Assembly (NCBI RefSeq): GCF_001510665.1
Contig: NZ_LMTI01000001.1
Span: forward strand, 580,262-644,261
Direction: 5' to 3'
Source: Bacillus sp. FJAT-27445
GTDB taxonomy: Bacteria > Bacillota > Bacilli > Bacillales > Cytobacillaceae
Length of the DNA: 64,000 nucleotides
Shown here one piece after another: positions 45,068 to 52,956 of this stretch. Below the pieces are notes generated by a model. It saw only the letters and a program-made list of their open reading frames with translations. It did no database searches and was not told where the DNA came from. Every line of letters begins with the position of its first letter. Positions within the stretch are counted from its first letter, which is position 1. The position numbers were made by a program, and so were the translations under genes.

Positions 45068-45841
45068 TTAGGCAATGAACCGGCATTTTGGGTAGTTTGA
45101 GCAACCTTTGAATGAGCCGCCTTTTCCGTTTCGGGTGACAAGATGGCCGCCGCAGCGTGGGCAAATATTGTTGGCGATTTGCAATTTCCTCTCTTGCAAG
45201 TTGTTTTTTATTTCACTTATGTGGTTTTCGCTCTGAATTTTTCGGGCCTGCTTGTCACGTATGTATAATTTTGTTAAAAGGAGCTTGATTTTTTCCTGCC
45301 GAAATTTTGTGACTGGATTTGCAGCGGGTTTCGCTTCAATCAGATAAAGAAGATCCCTTAATTGTACAACATCCGCATTTTTGAAAGGATTCTTTAACTT
45401 TAATGTGGCATTATGGCAGAAGACAACAACGGAATAATAGGGGACATTGGCCGCCGCTTCTCCGAGATAATCCTGTATTGCTTTGATATGGCCGTAATTT
45501 TGCCAGATTGGGTTTGGGAAATATGTACGGTGCTTAAATTTGATGATAGTCCAGGTGGGGTTGTTTTCCGAACCGACAATCCATCCGTTATAGTTCTTTG
45601 TTTCAATGACAAATATCCCTTTGCTGCTCAACAGCACATGGTCTACTTGGCTCGTTTGTCCATTTTCTTTTGGGATATAAAGATCATTTAGGACGACATT
45701 GGTTTCCGGATCAAGAGTTTGCAGTAGCCTGATAACTTGTTTTTCACCCATTCTCCCCTTAAAAAAAGCGGGATTGAAGAGAAGATCTCGGAAAATATCA
45801 AAAATTTCGGCAAGGAACGCGGCCACAAAAACAACTCCCAT
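45068..45841 (-). CDS. NERD-domain protein with C-terminal topoisomerase-type zinc ribbon
   Basis: 257 residues from the ATG at 45841. A TATAAT at about 45860 would put transcription start just before it, which argues against the upstream TTG at 45859. An N-terminal hydrophobic helix is followed by a NERD (nuclease-related) domain with GEKQVIRLL, VDHVLLSSKGIFVIETKNY (the D...E.K nuclease motif) and WQNYGHIKAI. The last 35 residues are a zinc ribbon with four cysteines, CPRC...CSNYPKC, as found at the C-terminus of topoisomerase I. It is probably membrane-bound and DNA-acting; the biological role of such proteins is not established. Confidence 0.88.
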   Translation of the reverse strand: MGVVFVAAFLAEIFDIFRDLLFNPAFFKGRMGEKQVIRLLQTLDPETNVVLNDLYIPKENGQTSQVDHVLLSSKGIFVIETKNYNGWIVGSENNPTWTIIKFKHRTYFPNPIWQNYGHIKAIQDYLGEAAANVPYYSVVVFCHNATLKLKNPFKNADVVQLRDLLYLIEAKPAANPVTKFRQEKIKLLLTKLYIRDKQARKIQSENHISEIKNNLQERKLQIANNICPRCGGHLVTRNGKGGSFKGCSNYPKCRFIA

Positions 45842-45909
45842 TTTACCTTTATAGGACAATTATACCATATTTAGACAATTGAATAAGACGAAATTTGCAC
45901 AAAGGAACC

Positions 45910-46178
45910 AAAAGCCCGGGTAAGTGAAAATAAATAGGAAAAACCCGTCTCTGCTGTCAACTATCCTAGGTATTTTTTGAACAAACGGCACCCGGAGAGA
46001 CAAATTCGGGTTCACTTCTTCGGATATCGCCAACTTTTTGAATTTTATCGCTAACTTCTTCAATTATATCCCCGAATTTTTCAGATATATCGAGAACTGT
46101 CACTTTTTATGCCCCCGGTTGGATAGCACTTTTTAATTAAATAGAATGGTCTTTTGCTACCAAACTAGAAAGCTCTAT
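45910..46178. repeat. Intergenic host repeat, copy B (empty site)
   Basis: It matches 9655-9875 plus 10311-10380. TATC words at 46025, 46046, 46067 and 46088 are exactly 21 bp apart. The junction CACTTTTTATGCCCCCGG at 46101-46118 is uninterrupted where copy A carries 435 bp. It lies between the divergent NERD and GNAT genes, partly over the NERD promoter region. Confidence 0.85.
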
Positions 46179-46422
46179 GCTGCTGAAATCTAACGGGTTT
46201 GGATTAGGAGTACATTTAGAGCATCAATCTTTGGTCCAAATCGCATATGATTTGGATCTCTTATTTTTGTTGATATAATATGCTTTTTTACATTTATATT
46301 TCGAATTTCAATCTTAATAGCAACTTATGTCAAAAGGACCTGAAAAAGGATGTTTTTTGATTTAGGAAATCCACTTTTATGATAGTATGAGAATAGGAAT
46401 TTTCTTACAAAGGAGAACGGAT

Positions 46423-46884
46423 ATGAATATCAGTCGAACAAACGATTTTGAATTAGTGGCTAAATTGAATAAATATGTTCACGATTTACACGCGAATTTA
46501 TACCCTGAGTATTTCAAAGAATATAATTTTGAGGAAATTAAGATTTTCTTTCAAAAGATTATTGATAAAGAGGAATTCTATTTCCTTCTGTTGGAGGACG
46601 ATGACCAATCTTTAGGTTATGCTTGGATTGAGTTAAGAAATTATCCCGATAATGCCTTTAAAAAATCATATAAATCGGTATATGTGCATCAAATAAGTAT
46701 CGTGGAGAGCCAAAGAAAAAAAGGATACGGTTCTGAATTGATGAACAAAATTACGGATATTGCAAAAGAAAACGGCATTAATAAGATTGAATTAGACTAT
46801 TGGTTCAAAAACGAAATAGCAAAGAACTTTTATAAGAAGAATGAATTTGTGAAATATCGAGAGTTTGTCTACAAAGACATTTAA
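46423..46884 (+). CDS. GNAT-family N-acetyltransferase
   Basis: 153 residues from the ATG at 46423, preceded by AAAGGAG. Motif A is VHQISIVESQRKKGYGSELM with the QRKKGYG acetyl-CoA pyrophosphate loop; NFYKKNEFVKYREFVY is motif B. The gene is markedly A+T-rich beside its neighbours and stands next to repeat copy B, which suggests acquisition. The substrate is unknown. Confidence 0.9.
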   Translation: MNISRTNDFELVAKLNKYVHDLHANLYPEYFKEYNFEEIKIFFQKIIDKEEFYFLLLEDDDQSLGYAWIELRNYPDNAFKKSYKSVYVHQISIVESQRKKGYGSELMNKITDIAKENGINKIELDYWFKNEIAKNFYKKNEFVKYREFVYKDI

Positions 46885-46919
46885 TTCTAATGCTAATTCA
46901 TTTGTTAAAGGATAAATAA

Positions 46920-46946
46920 AGGAGGTGCGAATTGCACCTCTTTCTT
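46920..46946 (+). terminator. Terminator of the GNAT gene
   Basis: GAGGTGC and GCACCTC pair around GAATT and are followed by TTTCTT. Confidence 0.75.
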
Positions 46947-47107
46947 AATGCCTAATTAAAGTTTTGCACTTCTAAACCGAACCCGTTAAACGATAGCCAG
47001 GCAGCTTTCCTTCCGTCCTATTTTAAAAATACCATGACCTTTAAAAACCGGACTTCAAAAATCTTTTCCTTGGAGGATATTAGCCGCCTCACTCTTAAGC
47101 CATCCCA

Positions 47108-47141
47108 CAGGAATAAGAAGAGGACTCCAATTATGGAGTCC
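47108..47141 (-). terminator. Terminator of uppP
   Basis: GGACTCC and GGAGTCC form a stem; on the minus strand it is followed by TCTTCTTATT, about 16 bases after the uppP stop codon. Confidence 0.6.
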
Positions 47142-47156
47142 CGGTTATTTTATCTT

Positions 47157-47984
47157 TTAAAAATAAAGAACATAAATCACGACTGCGATTACGATCCTGT
47201 AAATCGCGAACGGAACAAGTTTAATCCGGTTGATCAGCTTCAGGAAGAAACGGATCGAGATGAGTGCCACAACAAAAGCGGCAAGAAAGCCGACAATGAA
47301 AAACGGAAGCGCATCAAGGCTAAAGTATTCCCAGTTTTTCAATAGGGAGATTCCGCTCGCTCCCATCATGATAGGGACTGCCATGATGAAGGTAAAGTCA
47401 GATGCAGCACGGTGGCTCATCCCAAGCAGGACACCGCCCGCAATGGTTGAACCTGAGCGGGAGAATCCCGGCCAAAGTCCGAAGCACTGAAAAACACCGA
47501 TTCCGAACGCTTGCTTGTAGCCGACCTGGTCGACTGTTTCCACTTTTGGCGTCTTTGGTCGGATAAAGTCCGCAATTAGCATCAGCACAGCACCAAGTAC
47601 CAACCCGACAACGACTGTTTTTACCGAGAAAAGGTGCTCATCGATGTAATCCTCAAACAGTAGGCCAGTAATTCCCGCAGGCAGCAAGCCGACGAATATT
47701 TTCAGAAGGCTTAAGCTTTCGCCGGTATCCTTGTCGGTTGTTTTTTTGGCAAGACCAAGCAGCCCTAAAATACGGTCCTTGAAGACAATGACGACCGCAA
47801 GGATTGAACCCAGCTGAATGACAACTTTAAAAGTGTTGGCCACCGGCGGAGAAAAAAGCTCTTTAGAATGCAGCAGCAAGTCATCGACCAAAATCATATG
47901 CCCTGTCGATGAGACAGGCGCAAACTCCGTTAATCCTTCAACAATCCCAAGTATCAGTGCAACGAAAAATTCCCACAAATCCAT
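47157..47984 (-). CDS. uppP: Undecaprenyl-diphosphatase
   Basis: 275 residues, eight membrane helices. It dephosphorylates undecaprenyl pyrophosphate to recycle the lipid carrier of peptidoglycan and gives resistance to bacitracin. The BacA signatures are the glutamate-rich EGLTEFAPVSSTGHMIL (from residue 16) and the PGFSRSGSTIAGGVLLG motif near 165. It appears monocistronic, with the promoter region upstream in 47985-48100. Confidence 0.95.
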   Translation of the reverse strand: MDLWEFFVALILGIVEGLTEFAPVSSTGHMILVDDLLLHSKELFSPPVANTFKVVIQLGSILAVVIVFKDRILGLLGLAKKTTDKDTGESLSLLKIFVGLLPAGITGLLFEDYIDEHLFSVKTVVVGLVLGAVLMLIADFIRPKTPKVETVDQVGYKQAFGIGVFQCFGLWPGFSRSGSTIAGGVLLGMSHRAASDFTFIMAVPIMMGASGISLLKNWEYFSLDALPFFIVGFLAAFVVALISIRFFLKLINRIKLVPFAIYRIVIAVVIYVLYF

Positions 47985-48195
47985 AACATAAACTCCAATT
48001 CTAGCTGTTTTTAGTTTGCCTAAGAGTAAATGATAAAGGAATTTAGGAAAACAGACAAGGAAAAGGGGTATGAAAAATAATAATGTTTACATAACCTGGT
48101 TATAGTAAATCAACTCTTAAATCCTTCACTTTCCAAAAATGAATATGGTAAAGTAACATAAAGGAAGGCTTGGCTGTTTTTAGGAGGTAAAAGAG

Positions 48196-48810
48196 ATGGT
48201 GCTATGGTATCTTGGATTATTCATTGTTGCATTTTTACTTGGAATGGGGGACGTTTCACCGCTCATAACTTTTTTTGCCGTTGCCCTGTACATAATTATA
48301 AGCATTCCATTTATCATGCCGCTGATCTGGAGTAAGAATCCGGCAAAAATGCTGGACTATTTGCGAAAGTCGCGAAGTCCTTATTACAAGTTTCTATATT
48401 TATTTTTTAGTGAAGAATATGAACCGGCCGAAAAAATTGCTCGAGCTATGCGTCCTGGGAAAATTAAGGATATGGCTTTGGCGATGCTTTACCTGAAACA
48501 AAAGCAATTTGCGGAGGCAAAAGAAATTCTGGCGGGAATGAAAGAGGGCACTTTTAAAAATTATTACTTTGCGGTGATAGCCCTGGAGGAAGGGGATCAT
48601 TCGGAATTCGTTAGGCTTAAGGAAAAAGTTAGTGATTCCGATTACCGAAGATGGCTTGATATTGAAGAACTCGCCTATCAACGAAAATTCGCTGAAGCCA
48701 TTTCAATGATGGATGCCGATATTTCCAGGCTGAAAGGCATAAAGCTTTTATCGGCCATAAAATATAGGGAAGAGCTTATAAAGCGTGAAAGCGGAGAAGG
48801 AGAGTGCTGA
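48196..48810 (+). CDS. Hypothetical membrane protein with helical cytoplasmic domain
   Basis: 204 residues. Two N-terminal membrane helices (about 2-20 and 23-45) are followed by a soluble alpha-helical region with TPR-like pairs (MALAMLYLKQKQFAEAKEIL, FAVIALEEGDHSEFVRLKEK, then ELAYQRKFAEAISMMDAD). AGGAGG precedes the ATG. The next gene starts two bases after its stop, so they are co-expressed. The specific family is not recognised. Confidence 0.8.
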   Translation: MVLWYLGLFIVAFLLGMGDVSPLITFFAVALYIIISIPFIMPLIWSKNPAKMLDYLRKSRSPYYKFLYLFFSEEYEPAEKIARAMRPGKIKDMALAMLYLKQKQFAEAKEILAGMKEGTFKNYYFAVIALEEGDHSEFVRLKEKVSDSDYRRWLDIEELAYQRKFAEAISMMDADISRLKGIKLLSAIKYREELIKRESGEGEC

Positions 48811-48811
48811 A

Positions 48812-49198
48812 ATGGCAGGCTTTGGGGGAGAATCATTTATGTTCGAGATGGTACCGATCTTTATTTCCGCAATTTTTGTAATTGTAATCGGGTTTATACT
48901 CGTTTCGGTCGTTAAAGGTGTAGGGCAATGGTCGAACAATAACAAGCAGCCCCGCCTTACCGTTAAAGCGGTGGTGGTGGCAAAACGGACAAAGGTTAGT
49001 GGTGGATCCGGGGAATCTTCTGCAAGTACCTGGTATTATGTAACTTTTGAGGTCGAGAGTGGAGACCGGATGGAAATGCATGTTGGCGGAGCGGAATACG
49101 GGCAGCTTGCGGAAGGAGATGTCGGGGACCTGACATTCCAGGGTACCCGCTACCACGGATTTACCCGTACAAATGGACTGGCGGCAAAAGACTTTTAA
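48812..49198 (+). CDS. DUF2500-family membrane protein
   Basis: 128 residues from the ATG at 48812, preceded by AAGGAGAG; upstream GTG frames overlap the previous gene. One membrane helix (about 10-35) is followed by a beta-rich domain with AVVVAKRTKVSGG, WYYVTFEVESGDRMEMHV and LTFQGTRYHGFTR, as in DUF2500 proteins. The function is unknown. It is coupled to the preceding membrane/TPR-like gene and has its own terminator. Confidence 0.85.
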   Translation: MAGFGGESFMFEMVPIFISAIFVIVIGFILVSVVKGVGQWSNNNKQPRLTVKAVVVAKRTKVSGGSGESSASTWYYVTFEVESGDRMEMHVGGAEYGQLAEGDVGDLTFQGTRYHGFTRTNGLAAKDF

Positions 49199-49227
49199 TA
49201 TTTATATATAATCCATGATTCCCCTTT

Positions 49228-49268
49228 TGAAGACCGTTTTAGTATTGCCTCCATCAAAACGGTCTTCA
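49228..49268. terminator. Terminator-like hairpin
   Basis: TGAAGACCGTTTT and AAAACGGTCTTCA form a 13-bp perfect stem with a 15-base loop, 30 bases after the DUF2500 stop. No T-run follows. A very similar stem is at 55301-55336. Confidence 0.55.
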
Positions 49269-49509
49269 TCACTCAAGAACGAAGCCACCAAAAAAACCCT
49301 TTAATTCACTTGATGTCCCTATTGGTAAATTTTCCCCAACTTGAGCTGCTCCACCGGTTTGAATTCACCTGATTTTCCTGGATTCATACTGGCATTTTTC
49401 GGACTGATAAATTATACTGAATAGTAGGAATATTGTAAATTGATATGCTTCATTATATGTATTAAAACACGGCCAGCGTGGAAAGGTAAGTGAACAAGGA
49501 GGGAAGCAT
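49269..49509. other. Non-coding stretch
   Basis: AATTCACTTGATGT at 49303 and AATTCACCTGATTT at 49362 are a weak direct repeat about 59 bp apart. The end of the stretch should carry the promoter of the next small gene. Nothing else is recognised. Confidence 0.4.
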
Positions 49510-49656
49510 ATGGAAACAAAACCAATTCACTTTGATGGAAGCGTGCATCCTCAGGGAGAGGAAGAGGACCAGGCCCTTTCACAGCCCTTTGTGTTAACGG
49601 ATGAAGCCAGAATGAATATTGGAAAGAATCCGTATTCACTCGACATGGGAGAATAA
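49510..49656 (+). CDS. Small hydrophilic hypothetical protein (48 residues)
   Basis: An ATG at 49510 preceded by AAGGAGGGAAGC opens 48 codons ending at TAA 49654. The product is acidic and polar, beginning METKPIHFDGSVHPQGEEED and ending NIGKNPYSLDMGE. There is no membrane or signal segment. The strong ribosome binding site and complete frame make it a probable gene despite its size. It is not recognised; it precedes the helicase-loader-like gene by 67 bases. Confidence 0.7.
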   Translation: METKPIHFDGSVHPQGEEEDQALSQPFVLTDEARMNIGKNPYSLDMGE

Positions 49657-49723
49657 GAAAAAGTTGATTTGACTGGCCGCCAGTATGGTTTTAAGGACTA
49701 TAATACGGGGAGGTATGAACTGG

Positions 49724-50056
49724 ATGGAGAAGCAAGAATTGATGAAAATTCTAGTGCTGATCGAATCTGTTTATCCTGAGTTTACAGTAAAAAATGAAAC
49801 AGTGGAGAACTGGTTTGCTGTTTGCCGGGACATGGAGTACCCCCATGTGATGAAAAAGCTTTCCGCTCATATAAGGAAAAGCCCTTATCCACCCCTTATG
49901 GCTGAAATAGCCGCCTACTGCGATGATGATTTTTTTGCCGGAGGGAACGGATTGCTTTTAGAAGAGGAAGGCAGGATCCAGTTGAAGCATGACCGCCTGC
50001 TTCCAAAAGTGCCTCCGCAAATGGCGTGGCAGAATGAATATTTTGTCGGCTTATAA
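49724..50056 (+). CDS. Phage-type replicative helicase loader/inhibitor-like protein (G39P-like N-terminal domain)
   Basis: 110 residues from the ATG at 49724, nine bases after GGGGAGGT; another ATG lies at 49715. The first 70 residues (LMKILVLIESVYPEFTVKNE, ENWFAVCRDMEYPHVMKKL, AHIRKSPYPPLMAEIAAYCD) resemble the helical domain of SPP1 gp39-type proteins, which bind DnaB-type helicases. The tail is short and acidic. No other phage gene is nearby, so this is either a domesticated orphan or a prophage remnant. The family call is by eye only. Confidence 0.6.
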   Translation: MEKQELMKILVLIESVYPEFTVKNETVENWFAVCRDMEYPHVMKKLSAHIRKSPYPPLMAEIAAYCDDDFFAGGNGLLLEEEGRIQLKHDRLLPKVPPQMAWQNEYFVGL

Positions 50057-50121
50057 AAAATATAGCGGCGCAGCAACGTTTAATCGGCAAGCGTACCACA
50101 TGAAAACCAATGATAAATACC

Positions 50122-50149
50122 AAAAGCCTGGCTTTTTGCGGGCTTTTTA
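50122..50149 (+). terminator. Terminator of the helicase-loader-like gene
   Basis: AAAAGCCTG and CGGGCTTTTT form a stem with a T-run, 65 bases after the stop codon. Confidence 0.7.
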
Positions 50150-50243
50150 ATTTGATAAGAAATGGCGAATTGTAGCGTTATTTGTTTTCAATTAATTGAA
50201 TTTTCGATACAATAAGGAGAACATGGCAAATGGGGGAAAATTC

Positions 50244-51083
50244 ATGACTTTAAACGAAGAATTGTTCGACTTTTTTATGAGCAAAACATTGCAGCTATCA
50301 GAAGATTGGTATGCCATGGTGGATGATAAAGATCCTTCCTCCGTCTATTCAACAGACAGTCACGGAATCATTGCCGAACTAAAAAGGCAGAACCAGGAAT
50401 ATTTCCTACACTTTTATAAACTGTTTATTGAAGGGGAGGACCATCTCCAAGGAGAATTCAGGAAGTGGTCGCAGGACTTAGCTGATGATGGAAAGCACCT
50501 GGATACACCTTTGCATTACATCATCCGGGAATACATGAACAGCCAAAAGGTAGCTCTTAAGTATATCAATCAATTCATCGAGGAGAACGAAGATCGCGTT
50601 CCCATAAAACAGGCGCTTTCCTGGTATGAAACTACCATCAATGCGTTTAATCTTTCCATCGCAATCTTTGTTGAAAGCTATCATAAGAACACGATGGTAA
50701 GGCTTATGTCGCAAAAAGATTTAATCAACGAACTAAGTTCTCCGGTCATCAAACTTCAGGGCGATTCGGCACTCTTGCCCCTGATTGGTGATATCGACAC
50801 AGCAAGGGCTAAAATTATTTTGGAAAACACACTCGTTCAATGTGTTGAACAAGGCGTCTCAAGCCTGTGCATTGACCTTTCTGGTGTCGCAATCATGGAT
50901 ACCATGGTCGCCAATGAGCTTTTTGGGCTAATAAAAGCGTTGAAATTGATTGGCGTCCGCTCAACTATATCGGGAGTTCGCCCGGAAATCGCTCAAACAG
51001 CCGTCCAGCTGGGCTTGAAATTCGAGGGTGTCGATTTCCTGCCGTCACTCTCACAAGCTCTGGATGCGGTAAAGAAATATTAA
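50244..51083 (+). CDS. RsbR-family stressosome protein (RsbRA paralog)
   Basis: 279 residues from the ATG at 50244, preceded by TGGGGG. The N-terminal half is the non-heme globin-like sensor domain; the C-terminal STAS domain runs from about 170. Thr186 (DIDTARA) and Thr220 (AIMDTMVANEL) are 34 residues apart, matching the RsbT phosphorylation sites Thr171 and Thr205 of B. subtilis RsbRA. The protein should join the stressosome that controls the RsbT/sigma-B cascade. No rsbS or rsbT is nearby, as is usual for RsbR paralogs. Confidence 0.92.
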   Translation: MTLNEELFDFFMSKTLQLSEDWYAMVDDKDPSSVYSTDSHGIIAELKRQNQEYFLHFYKLFIEGEDHLQGEFRKWSQDLADDGKHLDTPLHYIIREYMNSQKVALKYINQFIEENEDRVPIKQALSWYETTINAFNLSIAIFVESYHKNTMVRLMSQKDLINELSSPVIKLQGDSALLPLIGDIDTARAKIILENTLVQCVEQGVSSLCIDLSGVAIMDTMVANELFGLIKALKLIGVRSTISGVRPEIAQTAVQLGLKFEGVDFLPSLSQALDAVKKY

Positions 51084-51095
51084 GCATACATAAGC

Positions 51096-51133
51096 AAGCC
51101 TCCTGTCAAATCCAAACTGGCAGGAGGCTTTTT
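51096..51133. terminator. Bidirectional terminator
   Basis: AAGCCTCCTG and CAGGAGGCTT form a 10-bp perfect stem, followed by TTTTTC on the plus strand, between the rsbR paralog and the convergent small gene. Confidence 0.85.
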
Positions 51134-51160
51134 CACTATTACAAAATCGGTTTGACTTCT

Positions 51161-51307
51161 TCAAAGCCCTTTGTTTTTTTTGAAACCATCGCATTCGACA
51201 ATTCTATCAAACGGCATCTTTCTGCTAGCAACCTCTATCCAGTTGATAGCATCATCGTATTCATGGTGGATGGATGTGAGCAGAGCAGGCTTAATCGGCA
51301 GCCCCAT
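51161..51307 (-). CDS. Small hypothetical protein, possibly frameshifted at a poly-A run
   Basis: 48 residues from the ATG at 51307, preceded by GGGAGGG. The product starts MGLPIKPALLTSIHHEYDDA and ends GFKKNKGL. Near the end the coding strand has eight As (51174-51181); with one base fewer the frame would read GFKKTKGFEEVKPIL and stop at a TAA in front of the shared terminator. That reading looks more natural, so the gene may be frameshifted, phase-variable by slippage, or carry a sequencing error. The family is unknown. Confidence 0.55.
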   Translation of the reverse strand: MGLPIKPALLTSIHHEYDDAINWIEVASRKMPFDRIVECDGFKKNKGL

Positions 51308-51400
51308 TTCCAAACCCTCCCATATAACTGACATTATTATTATCACATCTGAAAAAATGATTTACAATGGGAAGGTGCATTTCTTTGAAAGGGGTTGATG

Positions 51401-51847
51401 GTGTTGCGGTTTAAAAAAGTATTCATTTGGACTTGTTTTTCTCTGTATCTGTTCGTTTTGTTTTATCTGTTATTCTTTTCAGCCTACAGGAATGGCGTGA
51501 GAGGAATAATTGCCTTTAATTTGGTTCCCTTTCAAACGATTGGCCGTTACTTTGCCAATTTCAAGGGGTTGTCGCCATGGATGGTGACGGATGAATTTTT
51601 CGGTAATATTCTCGCCTTTTTGCCCTTTGGCTTTTTTATGCCATTCTTTTTTCAACAAAAGAAGGTCCTCAAAAGGGTTGCTTTAAGTTCGTTTCTTCTT
51701 TCCTTTGCAGTTGAAGCAGCACAGTTCACCTTCAGAGTAGGCGCATTCGATGTGGACGACATTATTCTTAATACGATTGGAGGCGCAGCAGGATATGTGG
51801 TTTGGCTATTTCTTTACAGAAGAAGAAGGTGTCGGAAAATAAATTGA
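51401..51847 (+). CDS. VanZ-family membrane protein
   Basis: About 148 residues with four membrane helices. VanZ-like features are FNLVPFQTIGRYF, EFFGNILAFLPFGFFMPFF, FLLSFAVEAAQFTFRVGAFD and VDDIILNTIGGAAGY. AAAGGGG precedes a cluster of possible starts (TTG 51395, ATG 51398, GTG 51401, TTG 51404); spacing favours GTG 51401 but this is uncertain. VanZ proteins modestly raise teicoplanin resistance in enterococci; here the role is unknown. Confidence 0.85.
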   Translation: MLRFKKVFIWTCFSLYLFVLFYLLFFSAYRNGVRGIIAFNLVPFQTIGRYFANFKGLSPWMVTDEFFGNILAFLPFGFFMPFFFQQKKVLKRVALSSFLLSFAVEAAQFTFRVGAFDVDDIILNTIGGAAGYVVWLFLYRRRRCRKIN

Positions 51848-51856
51848 CATTAACTA

Positions 51857-51896
51857 TTTACATATGGAAATATACATTGTAGTATTTCTATATACA
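51857..51896 (+). promoter_or_regulatory. Promoter of the padR gene with candidate PadR operator
   Basis: TTTACA (51857-51862) and TAGTAT (51880-51885) are 17 bp apart. TTCTATATACA (51886-51896) covers the expected start point. The same 11-mer recurs at 52913-52923 before the DUF4173 gene, which suggests a common repressor, probably the encoded PadR protein (inference). Confidence 0.5.
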
Positions 51897-51921
51897 TAAG
51901 ATTTCTAGGTAGGTGAAAAGG

Positions 51922-52269
51922 ATGTTTAATCGTGAACTAGTTAAAGGAAGTACATCGCTTTTACTGCTTCAGCTCTTGGATAGCAGGGATATGTATGGAT
52001 ATGAGCTTGTCAAGGAACTTGAGGCGAGAAGCGGGAATGGTTTGACCGTTAAAGAAGGAACACTGTATCCGGCTCTTCACAAGCTTGAAAAGCAGGAATA
52101 CATCGATTGTTACTGGCAGGAGCAAGAAAAAGGACCGGCTCGTAAATATTACCGGATTTCCCCTGAAGGCAGGGAGCTTCTGAAAGAGAAAACCCAGGAA
52201 TGGCAAGACTTTGTTCAGGTGATGAACAGAGTGATAGGGAGAACCGATCATGGAACGGCTGAAGAATGA
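51922..52269 (+). CDS. PadR-family transcriptional regulator
   Basis: 115 residues from the ATG at 51922. The winged helix-turn-helix is typical: [54 protein letters not shown] long C-terminal helix serves dimerisation. The next gene, a HAAS-domain membrane protein, overlaps its end by 20 bases, the standard PadR/HAAS pairing in Firmicutes. It probably represses its own unit and the DUF4173 gene through the shared 11-mer. Confidence 0.92.
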   Translation: MFNRELVKGSTSLLLLQLLDSRDMYGYELVKELEARSGNGLTVKEGTLYPALHKLEKQEYIDCYWQEQEKGPARKYYRISPEGRELLKEKTQEWQDFVQVMNRVIGRTDHGTAEE

Positions 52270-52885
52270 CTTTTTAATGGAACTTGACCGGAGGCTGGGT
52301 AAGTACAAAGAAAAGGAGTCCATTCTCCTTGAATATGAATCCCATCTTGACGAAATGCTCATGGAATTAATGTCATTGAGCACGGAGGGAGCACGCCAGG
52401 CTATAAATTCCAGGCTTGGCACTCCCGAAGAAATAGCGGCAATGTGGAAAGAGGAGCTTTCGGAAACGCCCAGTAATATGAAATGGCTGTTTGTTCTCTT
52501 GAATGTACTCCTGTTTTCAGGAGGAGTCTTCCTTACCGCGGCGCATAATCTATATGACTGGGCGTGGATTACTTTTGTCTGGAGCCACCTTACTTCCATT
52601 CCGTTTATCATTGCATTTGTTTACATATTTTTTTGGGCGCTGCTCGGCTATGAAATTGGACGGAGCTTCGGCCACAAGGGTAGGGAACTCGTAAAAAGAA
52701 CTTTTTTTCTCGCCATTATTCCCAACCTGACACTTATGGTCCTTACTGTGTTCGGTATTATACCGCACCATTGGTTCCAACCGCTTTTGACAAAAACGTT
52801 TATTATAGCTTGTATCCTATTAACAGCCACTCTCTATCCCGTATGCATGCTTGCCTATAGATGGGGGCGAAGGGCTTCGGTATAA
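52250..52885 (+). CDS. HAAS-domain membrane protein (DUF1700-like)
   Basis: 211 residues. The N-terminal 75 residues form the helical HAAS signalling domain ([20 protein letters not shown]...[12 protein letters not shown], with [14 protein letters not shown]). Three or four membrane helices follow. It overlaps padR and is therefore translationally coupled. HAAS proteins are thought to transmit envelope state to PadR regulators, but the mechanism is not known. Confidence 0.88.
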   Translation: MERLKNDFLMELDRRLGKYKEKESILLEYESHLDEMLMELMSLSTEGARQAINSRLGTPEEIAAMWKEELSETPSNMKWLFVLLNVLLFSGGVFLTAAHNLYDWAWITFVWSHLTSIPFIIAFVYIFFWALLGYEIGRSFGHKGRELVKRTFFLAIIPNLTLMVLTVFGIIPHHWFQPLLTKTFIIACILLTATLYPVCMLAYRWGRRASV

Positions 52886-52912
52886 GCTTTTTTTTGCAAA
52901 CATACCTAGTAA

Positions 52913-52923
52913 TTCTATATACA
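52913..52923 (+). promoter_or_regulatory. Candidate PadR operator before the DUF4173 gene
   Basis: TTCTATATACA repeats the 11-mer at 51886. TTGCAA (52894-52899) and TATACA (52918-52923), 18 bp apart, could be the -35 and -10 boxes, so the 11-mer would cover the core promoter. Confidence 0.45.
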
Positions 52924-52956
52924 AAGACTAACTATGTAAAAGGAGGATGAAAATAT

